Shown here: one piece after another, positions 33,572-43,533 of the stretch
Layout: each line of letters opens with the position of its first letter
Position numbering within the stretch: position 1 is the first letter of the stretch
Source: Ruminococcus sp.
Lineage (GTDB): Bacteria; Bacillota; Clostridia; Lachnospirales; Lachnospiraceae
NCBI GenBank assembly: GCA_013911065.1
Contig: JACERV010000006.1
Coordinates: forward strand, 97,607 to 161,606
Reading direction: 5' to 3'
DNA: 64,000 nucleotides
Translations under genes and position numbers: made by a program
Notes under the pieces: generated by a model
Database searches by the model: none
Told to the model about the DNA's origin: nothing
What the model saw: the letters and a program-made list of their open reading frames with translations, nothing else

Positions 33572-34477
33572 TTAAGGAAGAAAAAACATTTTTTCAAGCC
33601 TGTACTCTTTTTTTTCAGTAAGATAATGATAAATGCCTATGAACTTCCCCTCTTCGTTATATACTCTGACTCTTTTATCCTCAGCAACGGCCGGCTCTTC
33701 CGTCATATACTCCAGGCGGAGGGGATTTCCATTGTAGGCATAAGCTGCATGTGCATCTGCCACTGTAACTGCCGGAAGCCCGGAAAACATAGCATCAATC
33801 GGAATTATAACCTCTGAAAGTTTTCCCGCTTTTTTCAATTCTTCTATTTGTTCCAGCCTAAGACTGTCTTTCACCTGGAAACGGCCCACAGACGTCCTCA
33901 GCAATGTTTCCATACACGCTCCTGTTTCAAGGTCTTGTCCGATATCATGGCACAAGGTACGGATATATGTACCCTTAGAACACTTCACTTCCATGGATAC
34001 CCTGGGAAGTTTTATAGTTTGGATTTTGATGTGAAAAATTTGAACTGTTCTTCTCTTCCGCTCTATTTCGATTCCTTCCCTTGCAAGCTCATATAATTTC
34101 TTTCCATTTACCTTCAGAGCAGAATACATCGGCGGAAGCTGTCCATATTCCCCGATATAACCCTCTATACATTCTCTTACGCTGCTTTCTGTCAGGAAAG
34201 AAGTGTCTTTATCCTCCAGTACTTTCCCAGTAATGTCCTGAGTGTCTGTTGACTTCCCAAACAAAAGGACAGTCTCATAAGTTTTGTCCTTATCCGTCAG
34301 CATATCACACAATTTTGTTGCTCTCCCAAGACATACCGGGAGAACCCCTTCTGCATCAGGATCCAATGTTCCGGTGTGCCCTATTTTCTTCTGCCCAAAA
34401 ATTCCCCTGAGCCGGGCCACTACATCATGGGAGGTATATCCTTTTTCTTTGTATACATTGATAATTCCATTTATCAT
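33572..34477 (-). CDS. truB: tRNA pseudouridine-55 synthase
   Basis: A 301-residue TruB, modifying U55 in the T-loop of tRNAs. The catalytic Asp lies in GHTGTLDPDAEGVLPVCLG. CSKGTYIRTLCHDIG is the second motif. A PUA-like C-terminal region follows. The start overlaps the end of nrnA by four bases. Confidence 0.97.
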   Translation of the reverse strand: MINGIINVYKEKGYTSHDVVARLRGIFGQKKIGHTGTLDPDAEGVLPVCLGRATKLCDMLTDKDKTYETVLLFGKSTDTQDITGKVLEDKDTSFLTESSVRECIEGYIGEYGQLPPMYSALKVNGKKLYELAREGIEIERKRRTVQIFHIKIQTIKLPRVSMEVKCSKGTYIRTLCHDIGQDLETGACMETLLRTSVGRFQVKDSLRLEQIEELKKAGKLSEVIIPIDAMFSGLPAVTVADAHAAYAYNGNPLRLEYMTEEPAVAEDKRVRVYNEEGKFIGIYHYLTEKKEYRLEKMFFLP

Positions 34478-35442
34478 AAATTGTCTTTCCGGTCAAGCTG
34501 GAGTACAATCCGGGCACCTACATTATTAATCACGTCATGGCTGGTACCCTTCATCGTAAATCCGGCAGCTCTTTTATGCCCGCCTCCTCCAAAAAACTGT
34601 GCTATTGTGCTTACATCTACTTTTCCCTGAGAACGCAGGCTGACTTTAAACTGCCGTGTTTCCAGTTCATACATAAACATAGCAACTTCTATTCCCTGGG
34701 TCAGTCTAAGCTGGCTCACAATACCTTCCAGGTCACTTGGTTTTGCCTCGTAAAACTCCATCTCACTTTTACTGACAGACGATACGATGCATTTCTTATC
34801 TAAAATCAAAATACTTTTAAGCAATGCTCTTCCTAAAATCTGATTCTGTATATAAGTTTTTTCATAATATGTTTTATCAATAATCTTATTTCCATCTATC
34901 CCCTTACGCAGAAGCTCCGCTGCCGCTTCCATCGTCTCAGGAGAAGTGCAGGAGTACTGAAACACACCCGTATCATGGACAATCCCCATATATAGGGCCT
35001 CTGCTGTATAAAGACTGATTTTCTCCTTATCCAGCATCCTGTATACCAGCTCTGAAGTCGAACTGGCATCTGGAACAATGTAATTCTTATCTGCAAATGC
35101 ACGATTGCTCACATGATGGTCAATACAAAAAGTCTCCTTCGCAGCCTGGAATAAAGGCTCCGAAAAGCCAAGGCGCATCTCATCTCCGCAGTCCAGACAG
35201 ATAAACAAATCATACTGTCTGCCTTCAGGTATATTGTGCTTTACCTCATCCGTTCCATGAATCATCTGATATGATTCTGGAATTTCTTCCAGATACACAT
35301 CTGTCTCCACTTCCGGATACTGTTCTTTCAAGTAAATATACAGCCCCAGGCTTGAGCCTACACAATCCCCGTCCGGGCGGATATGCCCGCCCAGTGCTAC
35401 GGTCTTCTTCCCCTGCAGGACATCAGATAATTGTATACTCAT
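34474..35442 (-). CDS. nrnA: Bifunctional oligoribonuclease / PAP phosphatase NrnA
   Basis: A 322-residue DHH/DHHA1 phosphoesterase. It degrades nano-RNA and can dephosphorylate pAp. Motifs are GGHIRPDGDCVGSSLG, CLDCGD, CIDHHVSNRAFAD and the DHHA1 loop FFGGGGHKRAAGF. An in-frame ATG at 35457 exists inside rbfA. I chose 35442, which directly follows the rbfA stop and has GATGAGG in front. It overlaps truB by four bases. Confidence 0.93.
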   Translation of the reverse strand: MSIQLSDVLQGKKTVALGGHIRPDGDCVGSSLGLYIYLKEQYPEVETDVYLEEIPESYQMIHGTDEVKHNIPEGRQYDLFICLDCGDEMRLGFSEPLFQAAKETFCIDHHVSNRAFADKNYIVPDASSTSELVYRMLDKEKISLYTAEALYMGIVHDTGVFQYSCTSPETMEAAAELLRKGIDGNKIIDKTYYEKTYIQNQILGRALLKSILILDKKCIVSSVSKSEMEFYEAKPSDLEGIVSQLRLTQGIEVAMFMYELETRQFKVSLRSQGKVDVSTIAQFFGGGGHKRAAGFTMKGTSHDVINNVGARIVLQLDRKDNL

Positions 35443-35443
35443 A

Positions 35444-35815
35444 TTATTCTGCCTCATCTTTCAAATCTCGGGTCAACTCATCAATTTTTTTACTCATATT
35501 CACCCCGTACTCAATGGACTGGTCCATAATAAATTTGATTTCAGGGGTGTTTCTCATATTAATTGTTCTTGCCAGTTCGTGCCTGATATAGCCTTCTGCA
35601 CTCTGAAGTCCCTTGATTGTGTCCTCCTGTGCCTTCTTATCTCCCAGAACACTGATATATGCCTTACAGGTCTTCAGGTCGGGAGCCACCTCTACAGCTA
35701 CGACAGAAGTCATAGGAGCAACACGCGGGTCTTTGATTCCTCCGCGCAGAATGTTGCTCAATTCACGCTGGACCTCTGTGTTGATTCTTGTATTCTTAAT
35801 ACTGTTTTTTCTCAT
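35444..35815 (-). CDS. rbfA: Ribosome-binding factor A
   Basis: A 123-residue RbfA with a KH-like fold. It assists 16S rRNA 5'-end maturation and 30S assembly in cold and normal growth. Characteristic stretches are VQRELSNILRGGIKDPRV and RHELARTINMRNTPEIKFIMD. It lies 41 bases after infB, in the usual operon order. Confidence 0.95.
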   Translation of the reverse strand: MRKNSIKNTRINTEVQRELSNILRGGIKDPRVAPMTSVVAVEVAPDLKTCKAYISVLGDKKAQEDTIKGLQSAEGYIRHELARTINMRNTPEIKFIMDQSIEYGVNMSKKIDELTRDLKDEAE

Positions 35816-35856
35816 AAAAATCGCTCCTTTATATCACCGCTGTCATGCCTGCGGTT

Positions 35857-38745
35857 CTATTTTCTTTCTATCTCAACCATCTTGTATGCTTCTACCAGAT
35901 CGCCTTCCTTGATATCGTTAAAGTTTTCGAAGACAAAACCGCACTCATATCCGGTTCTTACTTCCTTCACATCATCCTTGAAGCGCTTGAGTGATGCAAG
36001 AGGTCCGTCGAAGATAACAATTCCGTCTCTTGTCAGACGCACAGAGCATCCTCTCTCAAAGATACCATCCTGTACATAAGATCCTGCAATCGTGCCTATA
36101 CCAGATGCCTTAAATGTCTGACGCACTTCTGCATGGCCCAGAACCTTCTCTTCAAAGATAGGATCCAGCATACCCTTCATGGCTGCTTCTACATCTTCAA
36201 TTGCACTGTAAATGACTCTGTACAATCTCAAATCTACACCTTCACGGTCTGCAATTTCTTTTGAAGTTGCATCAGGTCTTACGTTGAAACCGATGATAAT
36301 TGCGTTGGAAGCGGATGCCAGGCTGACGTCTGATTCATTGATTGCACCAACACCGCCGTGGATGATTTTGATGACAACCTCTTCATTGGAAAGCTTCAGC
36401 AGACTCTGTTTCAATGCCTCCACAGAACCCTGAACATCTGCTTTTACTATAATGTTCAGCTCTTTTAAATTACCCTCTTTAATCTGATTAAACAGATCAT
36501 CCAGTGACATCTTCGCTTTGGTATCATCCAGCAGCTTCACTTTATTCTGTGAGATAAATGTTTCTGCAAAACTTCTTGCTTCCTTCTCAGTTTCACATCC
36601 CACGAATACTTCACCTGCATTTGGTACATCGTTCAATCCCAGAATTTCTACCGGCTGAGACGGTCCTGCCTCTTTGACACGGCGTCCTTTATCATCCATC
36701 ATGGCTCTTACTTTACCATGAGCGGAGCCCGCTGCAATAGCATCTCCCACACGAAGGGTTCCCTTCTGCACAAGAACAGTTGCCACAGATCCTTTTCCTT
36801 TGTCAAGCTCTGCTTCAATCACAAGACCTCTCGCGGAACGGTCTGCATTTGCTTTGAGTTCCATTACCTCTGCTGTTAGAAGAATCATTTCCAGCAGATC
36901 CTTGATTCCGTCTCTTGTATGAGCTGATACAGGCACGAAAATAGTGCTTCCGCCCCAATCCTCTGGAATCAGTTCATATTCTGCCAGTTCTTGTTTTACC
37001 CTGTCAATATTTGCACTCGGCTTATCAATCTTGTTGATTGCCACAATAATTTCAATTTCGGCAGCCTTTGCATGGTTGATTGCTTCTATAGTCTGAGGCA
37101 TCACACCATCATCAGCAGCTACAACCAGGATAGCGATATCTGTTGAACTGGCTCCGCGCATACGCATTGCAGTAAAAGCTTCGTGCCCAGGTGTATCCAG
37201 GAATGTAATTTCCTCTCCATTTGCTTCTACCACATAAGCACCGATGTGCTGTGTGATTCCGCCTGCCTCCCGGCCAATTACATTTGTATGGCGGATCGCA
37301 TCCAGAAGTGAAGTCTTACCATGGTCAACATGCCCCATAACACATACTACCGGAGGACGTTTTACCATTGCGGTTTCATCTTCTTTCTCTTCTTTGAGAA
37401 GTTCTTCAATGACATCCACCACTACTTCCTTCTCGCATAAAACATCAAACTCCATTGCGATTTCTTCCGCTGTCTCATAATTGATTTCCTGATTCACTGT
37501 AACAATTTTCCCCTGAAGGAACAGTTTCTTCACAATAACAGATGGTACAATCTTCATTTTATCAGCAAGTTCTTTAATTGTAAGCACTTCCGGAAGAATG
37601 ATCTGTTTGATTTCTTCTTTCTTCTCCGCCTGTTTTTGCTGCGGCTTTACTACCTCTGCCGCGGGCTTTTGTCTCTTGCCCTTTTTACCCTTGCCGGCAA
37701 TATCTCCATCTCTATATTCTTTCTTCTTGTAGTCTTTCTCTTTTTCTTTTGCTTTATTCCTCTGTGTCTTCTGCTGCTCTACCAATGGTGTAGGAATTGC
37801 ATCTCTGTCTTCTCTTCTGCCGTCCCGGCGCTCCTGTCCGCGCACTGCTCCACCGGTACCGCGCTGGTTATTTGCCGCATTTCTGCCGCCCTGTCCGCCG
37901 AAGTTTCTATCCTGGGGCCGATCCTGGCTTCTTCCGAAACTTCTTTCCTGTCCGCCAGCCGGTCTTGGTCCCCGGTTATTGTTAAAACGTGGATTCTGTC
38001 CGCCTTCACCGGTCCTCTGATTCTGCGCATTAGGATTCCTCTGTCCCTGGAAACGTCCGCCGCCCTGTCTCGTATCCTGAGAAGAGCCTGGTGTTCTTTG
38101 GCCGCCCTGAGATGCAAAATTCTGCCCTCCTGTGCGCTGCTGTCCCTGTCCTGCCGGTCTGTTCCCATAAGGACGCTGCTGTCCCTGTCCTGCCGGACGC
38201 TGTTGTGATCCATATCCCTGCTGGCGCTGTGAGGACCCATATCCCTGCTGACGCTGTGAGGAACCGGCTCCTGGCTGACGCTGTGAAGATGCATCTCCTG
38301 CCTGATTCTGGGGAGACACCGCACCTCCTGTACGCTGTCCCTGTCCTGTCGGTCTGTTCCCCTGAGGGCGCTGCTGACCCTGCACATTTCCAGCCGGACG
38401 CTGACCCTGCACATTTCCAGACGGACGCTGCCCTTCACGGTTTCCTTGAGGACGCTGTCCGCTCTGCACACGGCCACCACTTTTCGTATTCTGCGGGCGG
38501 AACACCTGTACGATATTTTTCTTTTTAGGCGCTGACTCCTCTGCCGGTCTTTCTGCACCGGTATTCCTTTCTTCAGATGCAGCAGAGCTGCGTCCGGTTT
38601 TCTTTCTCATCTCTTCCACCACTTCATTCTCCAAAGAACTCATGTGGCTTTTAATTTCCACATTCTTCTTTGCCAATACATCCATCAATTCTTTATTTTC
38701 CATCCCCAGCTCCTTAGCCAGTTCATGTACTCTCATTTTTGCCAT
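35857..38745 (-). CDS. infB: Translation initiation factor IF-2
   Basis: A 962-residue IF-2. The start at 38745 ([14 protein letters not shown]) is preceded by GGGAGGT; an in-frame TTG at 38769 is less likely. An IF2-N helical domain (about 1-55) is followed by a long low-complexity stretch of Gln, Gly, Arg and Pro (about 75-335), then a second IF2-N domain (about 390-440). The GTPase has G1 [21 protein letters not shown] and NKIDK, followed by domains II to IV. It places initiator tRNA on the 30S subunit. The low-complexity linker is encoded by a diverged repeat based on RPxGNxQGQ and RQQGYGSS units. Confidence 0.97.
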   Translation of the reverse strand: MAKMRVHELAKELGMENKELMDVLAKKNVEIKSHMSSLENEVVEEMRKKTGRSSAASEERNTGAERPAEESAPKKKNIVQVFRPQNTKSGGRVQSGQRPQGNREGQRPSGNVQGQRPAGNVQGQQRPQGNRPTGQGQRTGGAVSPQNQAGDASSQRQPGAGSSQRQQGYGSSQRQQGYGSQQRPAGQGQQRPYGNRPAGQGQQRTGGQNFASQGGQRTPGSSQDTRQGGGRFQGQRNPNAQNQRTGEGGQNPRFNNNRGPRPAGGQERSFGRSQDRPQDRNFGGQGGRNAANNQRGTGGAVRGQERRDGRREDRDAIPTPLVEQQKTQRNKAKEKEKDYKKKEYRDGDIAGKGKKGKRQKPAAEVVKPQQKQAEKKEEIKQIILPEVLTIKELADKMKIVPSVIVKKLFLQGKIVTVNQEINYETAEEIAMEFDVLCEKEVVVDVIEELLKEEKEDETAMVKRPPVVCVMGHVDHGKTSLLDAIRHTNVIGREAGGITQHIGAYVVEANGEEITFLDTPGHEAFTAMRMRGASSTDIAILVVAADDGVMPQTIEAINHAKAAEIEIIVAINKIDKPSANIDRVKQELAEYELIPEDWGGSTIFVPVSAHTRDGIKDLLEMILLTAEVMELKANADRSARGLVIEAELDKGKGSVATVLVQKGTLRVGDAIAAGSAHGKVRAMMDDKGRRVKEAGPSQPVEILGLNDVPNAGEVFVGCETEKEARSFAETFISQNKVKLLDDTKAKMSLDDLFNQIKEGNLKELNIIVKADVQGSVEALKQSLLKLSNEEVVIKIIHGGVGAINESDVSLASASNAIIIGFNVRPDATSKEIADREGVDLRLYRVIYSAIEDVEAAMKGMLDPIFEEKVLGHAEVRQTFKASGIGTIAGSYVQDGIFERGCSVRLTRDGIVIFDGPLASLKRFKDDVKEVRTGYECGFVFENFNDIKEGDLVEAYKMVEIERK

Positions 38746-38761
38746 ATTAAAACTACCTCCC

Positions 38762-39091
38762 TTATGCAATTGTATTGTCTTTTGCTTCTATTTGTTTCCG
38801 AATTCCTTTTGCAAATCCTTCGTCCAATATCGCCAGAGATGCACGGAATTCCTTCCCTATTGCATGCCCTAAGGTGTCTTTATCTCCGTAAATATAAATT
38901 GGAACCTTATAAAATTCACACATATCGCGAAACTTCTTTTTTGTGTTGTCCGAAGCATCACCTGCAACGATTACAAGCACCGCTTTTCCTGACTTCGTTT
39001 CGCTTTCCGTCATGAACTCGCCGCTCACTGTCTTTCCTGCCTTTGTGGCAAGCCCTATCAGAGATAACACTCTATCTTGGATCAATCTCAC
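38762..39091 (-). CDS. ylxQ: L7Ae-family ribosomal-type protein YlxQ
   Basis: A 109-residue L7Ae/L30e-fold RNA-binding protein, the YlxQ (RplGA) type, with [18 protein letters not shown] and [17 protein letters not shown]. The start is GTG at 39091 after AAAGGAGATGA, 20 bases inside ylxR. It likely binds kink-turn RNA; the exact role is not settled. It belongs to the nusA operon. Confidence 0.9.
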   Translation of the reverse strand: MRLIQDRVLSLIGLATKAGKTVSGEFMTESETKSGKAVLVIVAGDASDNTKKKFRDMCEFYKVPIYIYGDKDTLGHAIGKEFRASLAILDEGFAKGIRKQIEAKDNTIA

Positions 39092-39347
39092 TCATCTCCT
39101 TTTCCAGACGCTCATATACATCCGCAGGAATAGACTGTTTAAAGGAACGCTCCAGCCCCTTACTTTTTACTGCCCTGTCAAAACATTCTCTGGAGCAGCA
39201 CATATAAGCTCCCCGTCCGTTCTTTTTGCCAGTGGCATCCAGTACAAATTCCTCTTCTGCCGTCCGCAGAACGCGTATCATCTCTTTTTTCGGTTTCATT
39301 TCACCGCAGCCGACGCATTTGCGCATAGGTATCTTTCTATTGCTCAA
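39072..39347 (-). CDS. ylxR: YlxR (RnpM) RNA-binding protein
   Basis: A 91-residue YlxR protein with the signature PMRKCVGCGEMKPKKEMIRV and a conserved GRGAYMCC loop. It is known as a nucleic-acid-binding protein of the nusA operon and as an RNase P modulator in Bacillus. It overlaps ylxQ by 20 bases. Confidence 0.93.
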   Translation of the reverse strand: MSNRKIPMRKCVGCGEMKPKKEMIRVLRTAEEEFVLDATGKKNGRGAYMCCSRECFDRAVKSKGLERSFKQSIPADVYERLEKEMSEIDPR

Positions 39348-39369
39348 TTATTTCACCTCACATAAAGGG

Positions 39370-40572
39370 TTATTCATTCTCGGTCTCGATAAACTCTATT
39401 TCATCGTAGTCTGTATCAGCAGGCGTTTCTTCATATTCCTGCGGATACTGCTCATCGTACCCCTCTTCATAGTTCTCTCCATATCCCTCTTCTTCCATAC
39501 CCATTTGTTCCATATAGTCTTCCGGAAGCTCTCCTGATTCAATGGCCTGAGTCTCACTCTTGATATCAATCTTATATCCAGTCAGACGTGCAGCAAGCCT
39601 TGCATTCTGTCCTTCCTTTCCGATAGCCAGTGAAAGCTGGTAATCCGGCACAATAACACTCGCCGCTTTCTCATCCGGATCTGCCATTACAGAAATTACT
39701 TTTGCAGGACTTAATGCATTTTCTATCAGCAGCGCCGGGTTGTCGCTCCAATTGATGATATCAATCTTCTCTCCCCGCAATTCATTGACTACTGCATTAA
39801 CCCTGGTACCATTCATTCCTACACAGGCACCTACCGGGTCTACATTTTCCTCATTAGACCAGACAGCCATCTTCGTACGGGAACCGGCTTCACGGGCAAT
39901 GCTCTTAATCTCAACCGTACCGTCCTTTACTTCCGCGACTTCGGCTTCAAACAAACGCTTCACAAGTTCCGGGTGTGTCCGGGATACTAAAATCTTAGGA
40001 CCTTTCGGTGTATTTTTCACTTCCACAACATAAAGTTTAATTCTCTCTGTGGGGCGGAATACTTCTCCTTTTACCTGCTCGTTCTCCGTCAGCATTGCAT
40101 CAGCTCTTCCCAGATTAATGCTGATGTTCCTTCCTACATAACGCTGCACAATTCCAGTTACAATATCCTTTTCTTTTTCAAAATACTGGTCATAAACAAC
40201 CTTTCTCTCTTCTTCTCTGATTTTCTGAAGAATCAGGTTCTTTGCGTTCTGTGTTGCTATTCTGCCAAAAGACTTGGATTCAATTGGAATCTGTGCCACA
40301 TCCCCAATCTGAAGTGCAGAATCAATCTGCTCCGCATCCTCCAGGCTGATTTCCAAAGCCGGGTCAAATACCTCCTCAACAACTTCTTTTTCAGCATACA
40401 CTGCATAGTCACAGGTTTCCCGGTCCATAATTACTTTGATATTCTCTGACGTTCCAAAATGGTTCTTACATGCACTGATGAGGGAATTCTCGATTGCTTC
40501 TAACATCGTTTCTTTACTGATGTTCTTTTCCTGTTCAAGAATATTCAATGCTTCTAATAGTTCTGTATTCAT
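39370..40572 (-). CDS. nusA: Transcription termination/antitermination protein NusA
   Basis: A 400-residue NusA. An N-terminal RNA-polymerase-binding domain is followed by S1 (about 135-200), then KH1 and KH2 (about 205-345; VDPVGACVGMNGTRVNAV and LAIGKEGQNARLAARLTG). The C-terminus is a strongly acidic Glu/Tyr-rich tail (about 355-400), without the extra AR2 repeats of E. coli. It lies 17 bases after rimP and 22 before ylxR. Confidence 0.96.
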   Translation of the reverse strand: MNTELLEALNILEQEKNISKETMLEAIENSLISACKNHFGTSENIKVIMDRETCDYAVYAEKEVVEEVFDPALEISLEDAEQIDSALQIGDVAQIPIESKSFGRIATQNAKNLILQKIREEERKVVYDQYFEKEKDIVTGIVQRYVGRNISINLGRADAMLTENEQVKGEVFRPTERIKLYVVEVKNTPKGPKILVSRTHPELVKRLFEAEVAEVKDGTVEIKSIAREAGSRTKMAVWSNEENVDPVGACVGMNGTRVNAVVNELRGEKIDIINWSDNPALLIENALSPAKVISVMADPDEKAASVIVPDYQLSLAIGKEGQNARLAARLTGYKIDIKSETQAIESGELPEDYMEQMGMEEEGYGENYEEGYDEQYPQEYEETPADTDYDEIEFIETENE

Positions 40573-40589
40573 TATTATTTCCTCCTAAA

Positions 40590-41057
40590 TTAAAAGTCCA
40601 AAGCTAAACGGATCAGCGCTATGTCACCTTTCTCAAAAACCTGTACAGACCCATCCTCATACTCTATCGTCACAGTATCTTTATCATAGTCTTTTAATAT
40701 TCCTAAAAACTCCTTCTGTCTGTCAATGGCTCTGTAGGTCCGTACCTCCACTTCTTCTCCCAGGCTCCGCTTAAAATCCTTCTCCTTTTTCAGCGGTCTG
40801 CCCAGTCCCGGAGAACTCACCTCAAAAATATAAGTATCTTCGATATAATCCTTCTCATCCAGAATATCCGAAAACTTCCTGCTGACCGCCTCGCAGTCAT
40901 CTACGGTAATCCCGCCCGGCTTATCAATGTAGGCCCGCAAATACCATGTTCCGACTTCCTTCACATACTCCACATCTACCAGCTCAAATCCAAACCCTCT
41001 GACGATAGGTTCCAAAAGCTCCTCTGTCTGCTGTTCATACTGTTCTCTTCTTGACAC
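40590..41057 (-). CDS. rimP: Ribosome maturation factor RimP
   Basis: A 155-residue RimP for late 30S assembly. It has an N-terminal domain with FELVDVEYVKEVGTWYLRAY and DEKDYIEDTYIFEVSSPGLG and a C-terminal SH3-like domain. The start is GTG at 41057 with GAAAGGAAG before it. It is the first gene of the nusA-infB operon. Confidence 0.94.
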   Translation of the reverse strand: MSRREQYEQQTEELLEPIVRGFGFELVDVEYVKEVGTWYLRAYIDKPGGITVDDCEAVSRKFSDILDEKDYIEDTYIFEVSSPGLGRPLKKEKDFKRSLGEEVEVRTYRAIDRQKEFLGILKDYDKDTVTIEYEDGSVQVFEKGDIALIRLALDF

Positions 41058-41158
41058 GCTAAACTTCCTTTCTCTGCACTTTTTATAAATATGGTTAAAA
41101 GAAACCTACCAGTGAAAAACCATTCATGAGACTGTTTTGCCGCATCCCCGGCAATAAA

Positions 41159-41184
41159 GAAGAGTGAACTTTCGTTCACTCTTC
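41159..41184 (-). terminator. Terminator of parE-parC
   Basis: GAAGAGTGAAC pairs perfectly with GTTCACTCTTC around a four-base loop, about 80 bases after the parC stop, with CTTTATT following on the minus strand. Confidence 0.78.
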
Positions 41185-41262
41185 CGCCAGGTTCCTTATA
41201 TAACTACAGCAAGTATAGCACCATTCTTTAAGAAAATCAAGGAAAATCAAGGAATTTTTCCC

Positions 41263-43509
41263 TTAGCCCCTGTTCTTCGTTCCCATGGTATCTCTTCGTG
41301 ACTGTTTCAGCCGGTTCAGATACACTTCCTTTTCCCCATAGGTTACTTTTGTCTCTGTCCCCTCTTCAAAGAGATATACCTGCTCTATTTCATCTTTTTT
41401 CTGAAGTTTCATTCCCCTCACACCTACGGCTCCCTTTTTCTTCTCAGGCACCTCTTCTGCCGGAAACCTCAGGAAATATCCGCCTTTGGTCTGAAGTACT
41501 ATGTTCTGGTTCTCCGTTACCACATTCACACTAATAAGTCCATCTTCCTCCTGGAGCTTTGTAGCCGCTATGGTACGTTTTGACACCTGGAATTCCGTAC
41601 CCTCCACTTTTTTAATCATGCCCTGCTTCGTAGTAAAAAGCAATTTTGCAAAACGCATCTGTTCCGCATCGCACATTAAAACAATCTGTTCCTCACTACT
41701 GGAATAATTTGTAATATTGTCAATGGGAATACCTTTATCCCGGAACTTTCCATAAGGCAAATCCAGTACCTTGGCCTGATGCATCTTCCCTTTGTCTGTG
41801 AAAATACAAACCTTCCCGGTATTCATACAGTGAATCACATATTTGTTCTCACTGTCGGCAGCTTCTTTATTTCTCTCATATACAGCCACGTCAATGGTTT
41901 TTGCATAGCCAAACCTGTCCATCAAAAAGACAACTTCCTGCTCCTCAATCTTCTTTTCCTCAAATACTGCCTCTTCCGCATTTTCAATCATGGTACGGCG
42001 TTTCCGCCCATATTCTTTCTTATAGGAATCTAATTCTTCTATAATTAAGTCAGCCATAGAGTCATAATGATTCAGGACATCTTCATAACGGGCAATATGT
42101 TTCAGCGTTTCCTCATGTTCTCTTTGTAAAGCTTCAATTTCCAGTCCAATCAGCCTATACAGACGCATCTCAAGAATCGCCGTGGCCTGTCTTTCCGTAA
42201 ATCTAAGGAGTGCCGCCATTTTCTTGGATATACTAGACTTAAAAGTAATATTTTCTGTGATACCATTGACAAGGCAGGCTCTTGCATCTTTTACAGACTT
42301 ACTTCCTCTGAGTATTTCTATAATCAAATCTATAACATCACAGGCTTTCATCAAACCTTCCTGTACTTCCTTTTTCTCCTGCTCTTTTCGCAGCAGTGTG
42401 GTATACTTTCTGGTCATCAGTTCAAACTGGAAATCTACATGATGCTCAATGATTGCTTTAAGTCCCAATGTTTCCGGCCGGCCTTCCGCGACTGCCAGCA
42501 TATTTACCCCGAAAGTATCCTCAAGACGGGTTTTTTTATAAAGCATATTTTTCAGATTCTCTACATCTGCTCCCTTTTTCAGCTCCAGCACAATCCGGAT
42601 GCCGTCTTTGGAGGACTGATTGGAAATATCTACGATATCGCCCGTTTTCTTAGACTCCACAAGGCCATAGACATCATTTAAGAATTTCCCGATGCCGCTG
42701 CCTATCATTGTATAAGGAATCTCGGTTATGACAAGCTGGTTTTTACCGCCTTTTAATTCCTCAATCTCCACTTTTCCCCGGATTTTGATTTTCCCCTGTC
42801 CGTTTTCATAAATGTTTAGCAATTCATCCTTATTGACTACAATACCGCCTGTAGGAAAATCTGGGCCTTTGACATACCTCATCAACTGCTTTGTACTGAT
42901 TTCATCATTCTTCATGTAAGCCTTCACGGCATCAATCACTTCACACAAATTATGGGTCGGAATACTGGTGGCCATACCTACAGCGATTCCCTCTGCTCCA
43001 TTTATTAAGAGGTTTGGGACACGCACAGGCAAAACAAGAGGCTCCTTTTCTGTCTCATCAAAGTTCGGTCCAAAATCCACAATGTTTTTATCCAGGTCTG
43101 CCAGATATGCTTCCTGGGTAAACTTTGTAAGCCTTGCTTCCGTATAACGCATGGCGGCTGCACCGTCTCCCTCTATAGAGCCGAAATTACCGTGACCATC
43201 CACCAGAATCATTCCTTTTTTGAATTCCTGGGCCATTACCACCAGAGACTCATATATGGAGCTGTCACCGTGAGGATGATACTTACCCATTGTATCTCCT
43301 ACAATACGTGCACATTTTCTATATGGTTTATCATACCGGATTCCCAGTTCATACATGTCATACAAAGTTCTTCTCTGCACCGGCTTCAAACCATCTCTTA
43401 CATCAGGCAGTGCTCTGGCAATGATAACGCTCATGGCATAATCAATGTACGACTTCTTCATAATTTCAGAATATTCAGTTCTGATAACTTGTGATTCAAC
43501 ACTACTCAT
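41263..43509 (-). CDS. parC: DNA topoisomerase IV subunit A
   Basis: A 748-residue type IIA topoisomerase A subunit. The catalytic Tyr is in GAAAMRYTEARLTKFT; GDTMGKYHPHGDSSIYESLV precedes it in the quinolone-target region. A short C-terminal beta-pinwheel lacks a full GyrA box, which favours ParC over GyrA. With ParE it decatenates chromosomes. It lies 24 bases after parE. The paired location near sporulation genes, away from a dnaA context, also favours topoisomerase IV. Confidence 0.88.
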   Translation of the reverse strand: MSSVESQVIRTEYSEIMKKSYIDYAMSVIIARALPDVRDGLKPVQRRTLYDMYELGIRYDKPYRKCARIVGDTMGKYHPHGDSSIYESLVVMAQEFKKGMILVDGHGNFGSIEGDGAAAMRYTEARLTKFTQEAYLADLDKNIVDFGPNFDETEKEPLVLPVRVPNLLINGAEGIAVGMATSIPTHNLCEVIDAVKAYMKNDEISTKQLMRYVKGPDFPTGGIVVNKDELLNIYENGQGKIKIRGKVEIEELKGGKNQLVITEIPYTMIGSGIGKFLNDVYGLVESKKTGDIVDISNQSSKDGIRIVLELKKGADVENLKNMLYKKTRLEDTFGVNMLAVAEGRPETLGLKAIIEHHVDFQFELMTRKYTTLLRKEQEKKEVQEGLMKACDVIDLIIEILRGSKSVKDARACLVNGITENITFKSSISKKMAALLRFTERQATAILEMRLYRLIGLEIEALQREHEETLKHIARYEDVLNHYDSMADLIIEELDSYKKEYGRKRRTMIENAEEAVFEEKKIEEQEVVFLMDRFGYAKTIDVAVYERNKEAADSENKYVIHCMNTGKVCIFTDKGKMHQAKVLDLPYGKFRDKGIPIDNITNYSSSEEQIVLMCDAEQMRFAKLLFTTKQGMIKKVEGTEFQVSKRTIAATKLQEEDGLISVNVVTENQNIVLQTKGGYFLRFPAEEVPEKKKGAVGVRGMKLQKKDEIEQVYLFEEGTETKVTYGEKEVYLNRLKQSRRDTMGTKNRG

Positions 43510-43533
43510 TTTATCCCTCCCTGCTTATGCAAC

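Noticed and set aside
37636..38558. Several long frames overlapping infB on both strands
   Set aside because: They come from the repetitive Gln/Gly/Arg-coding region and have no start signals.
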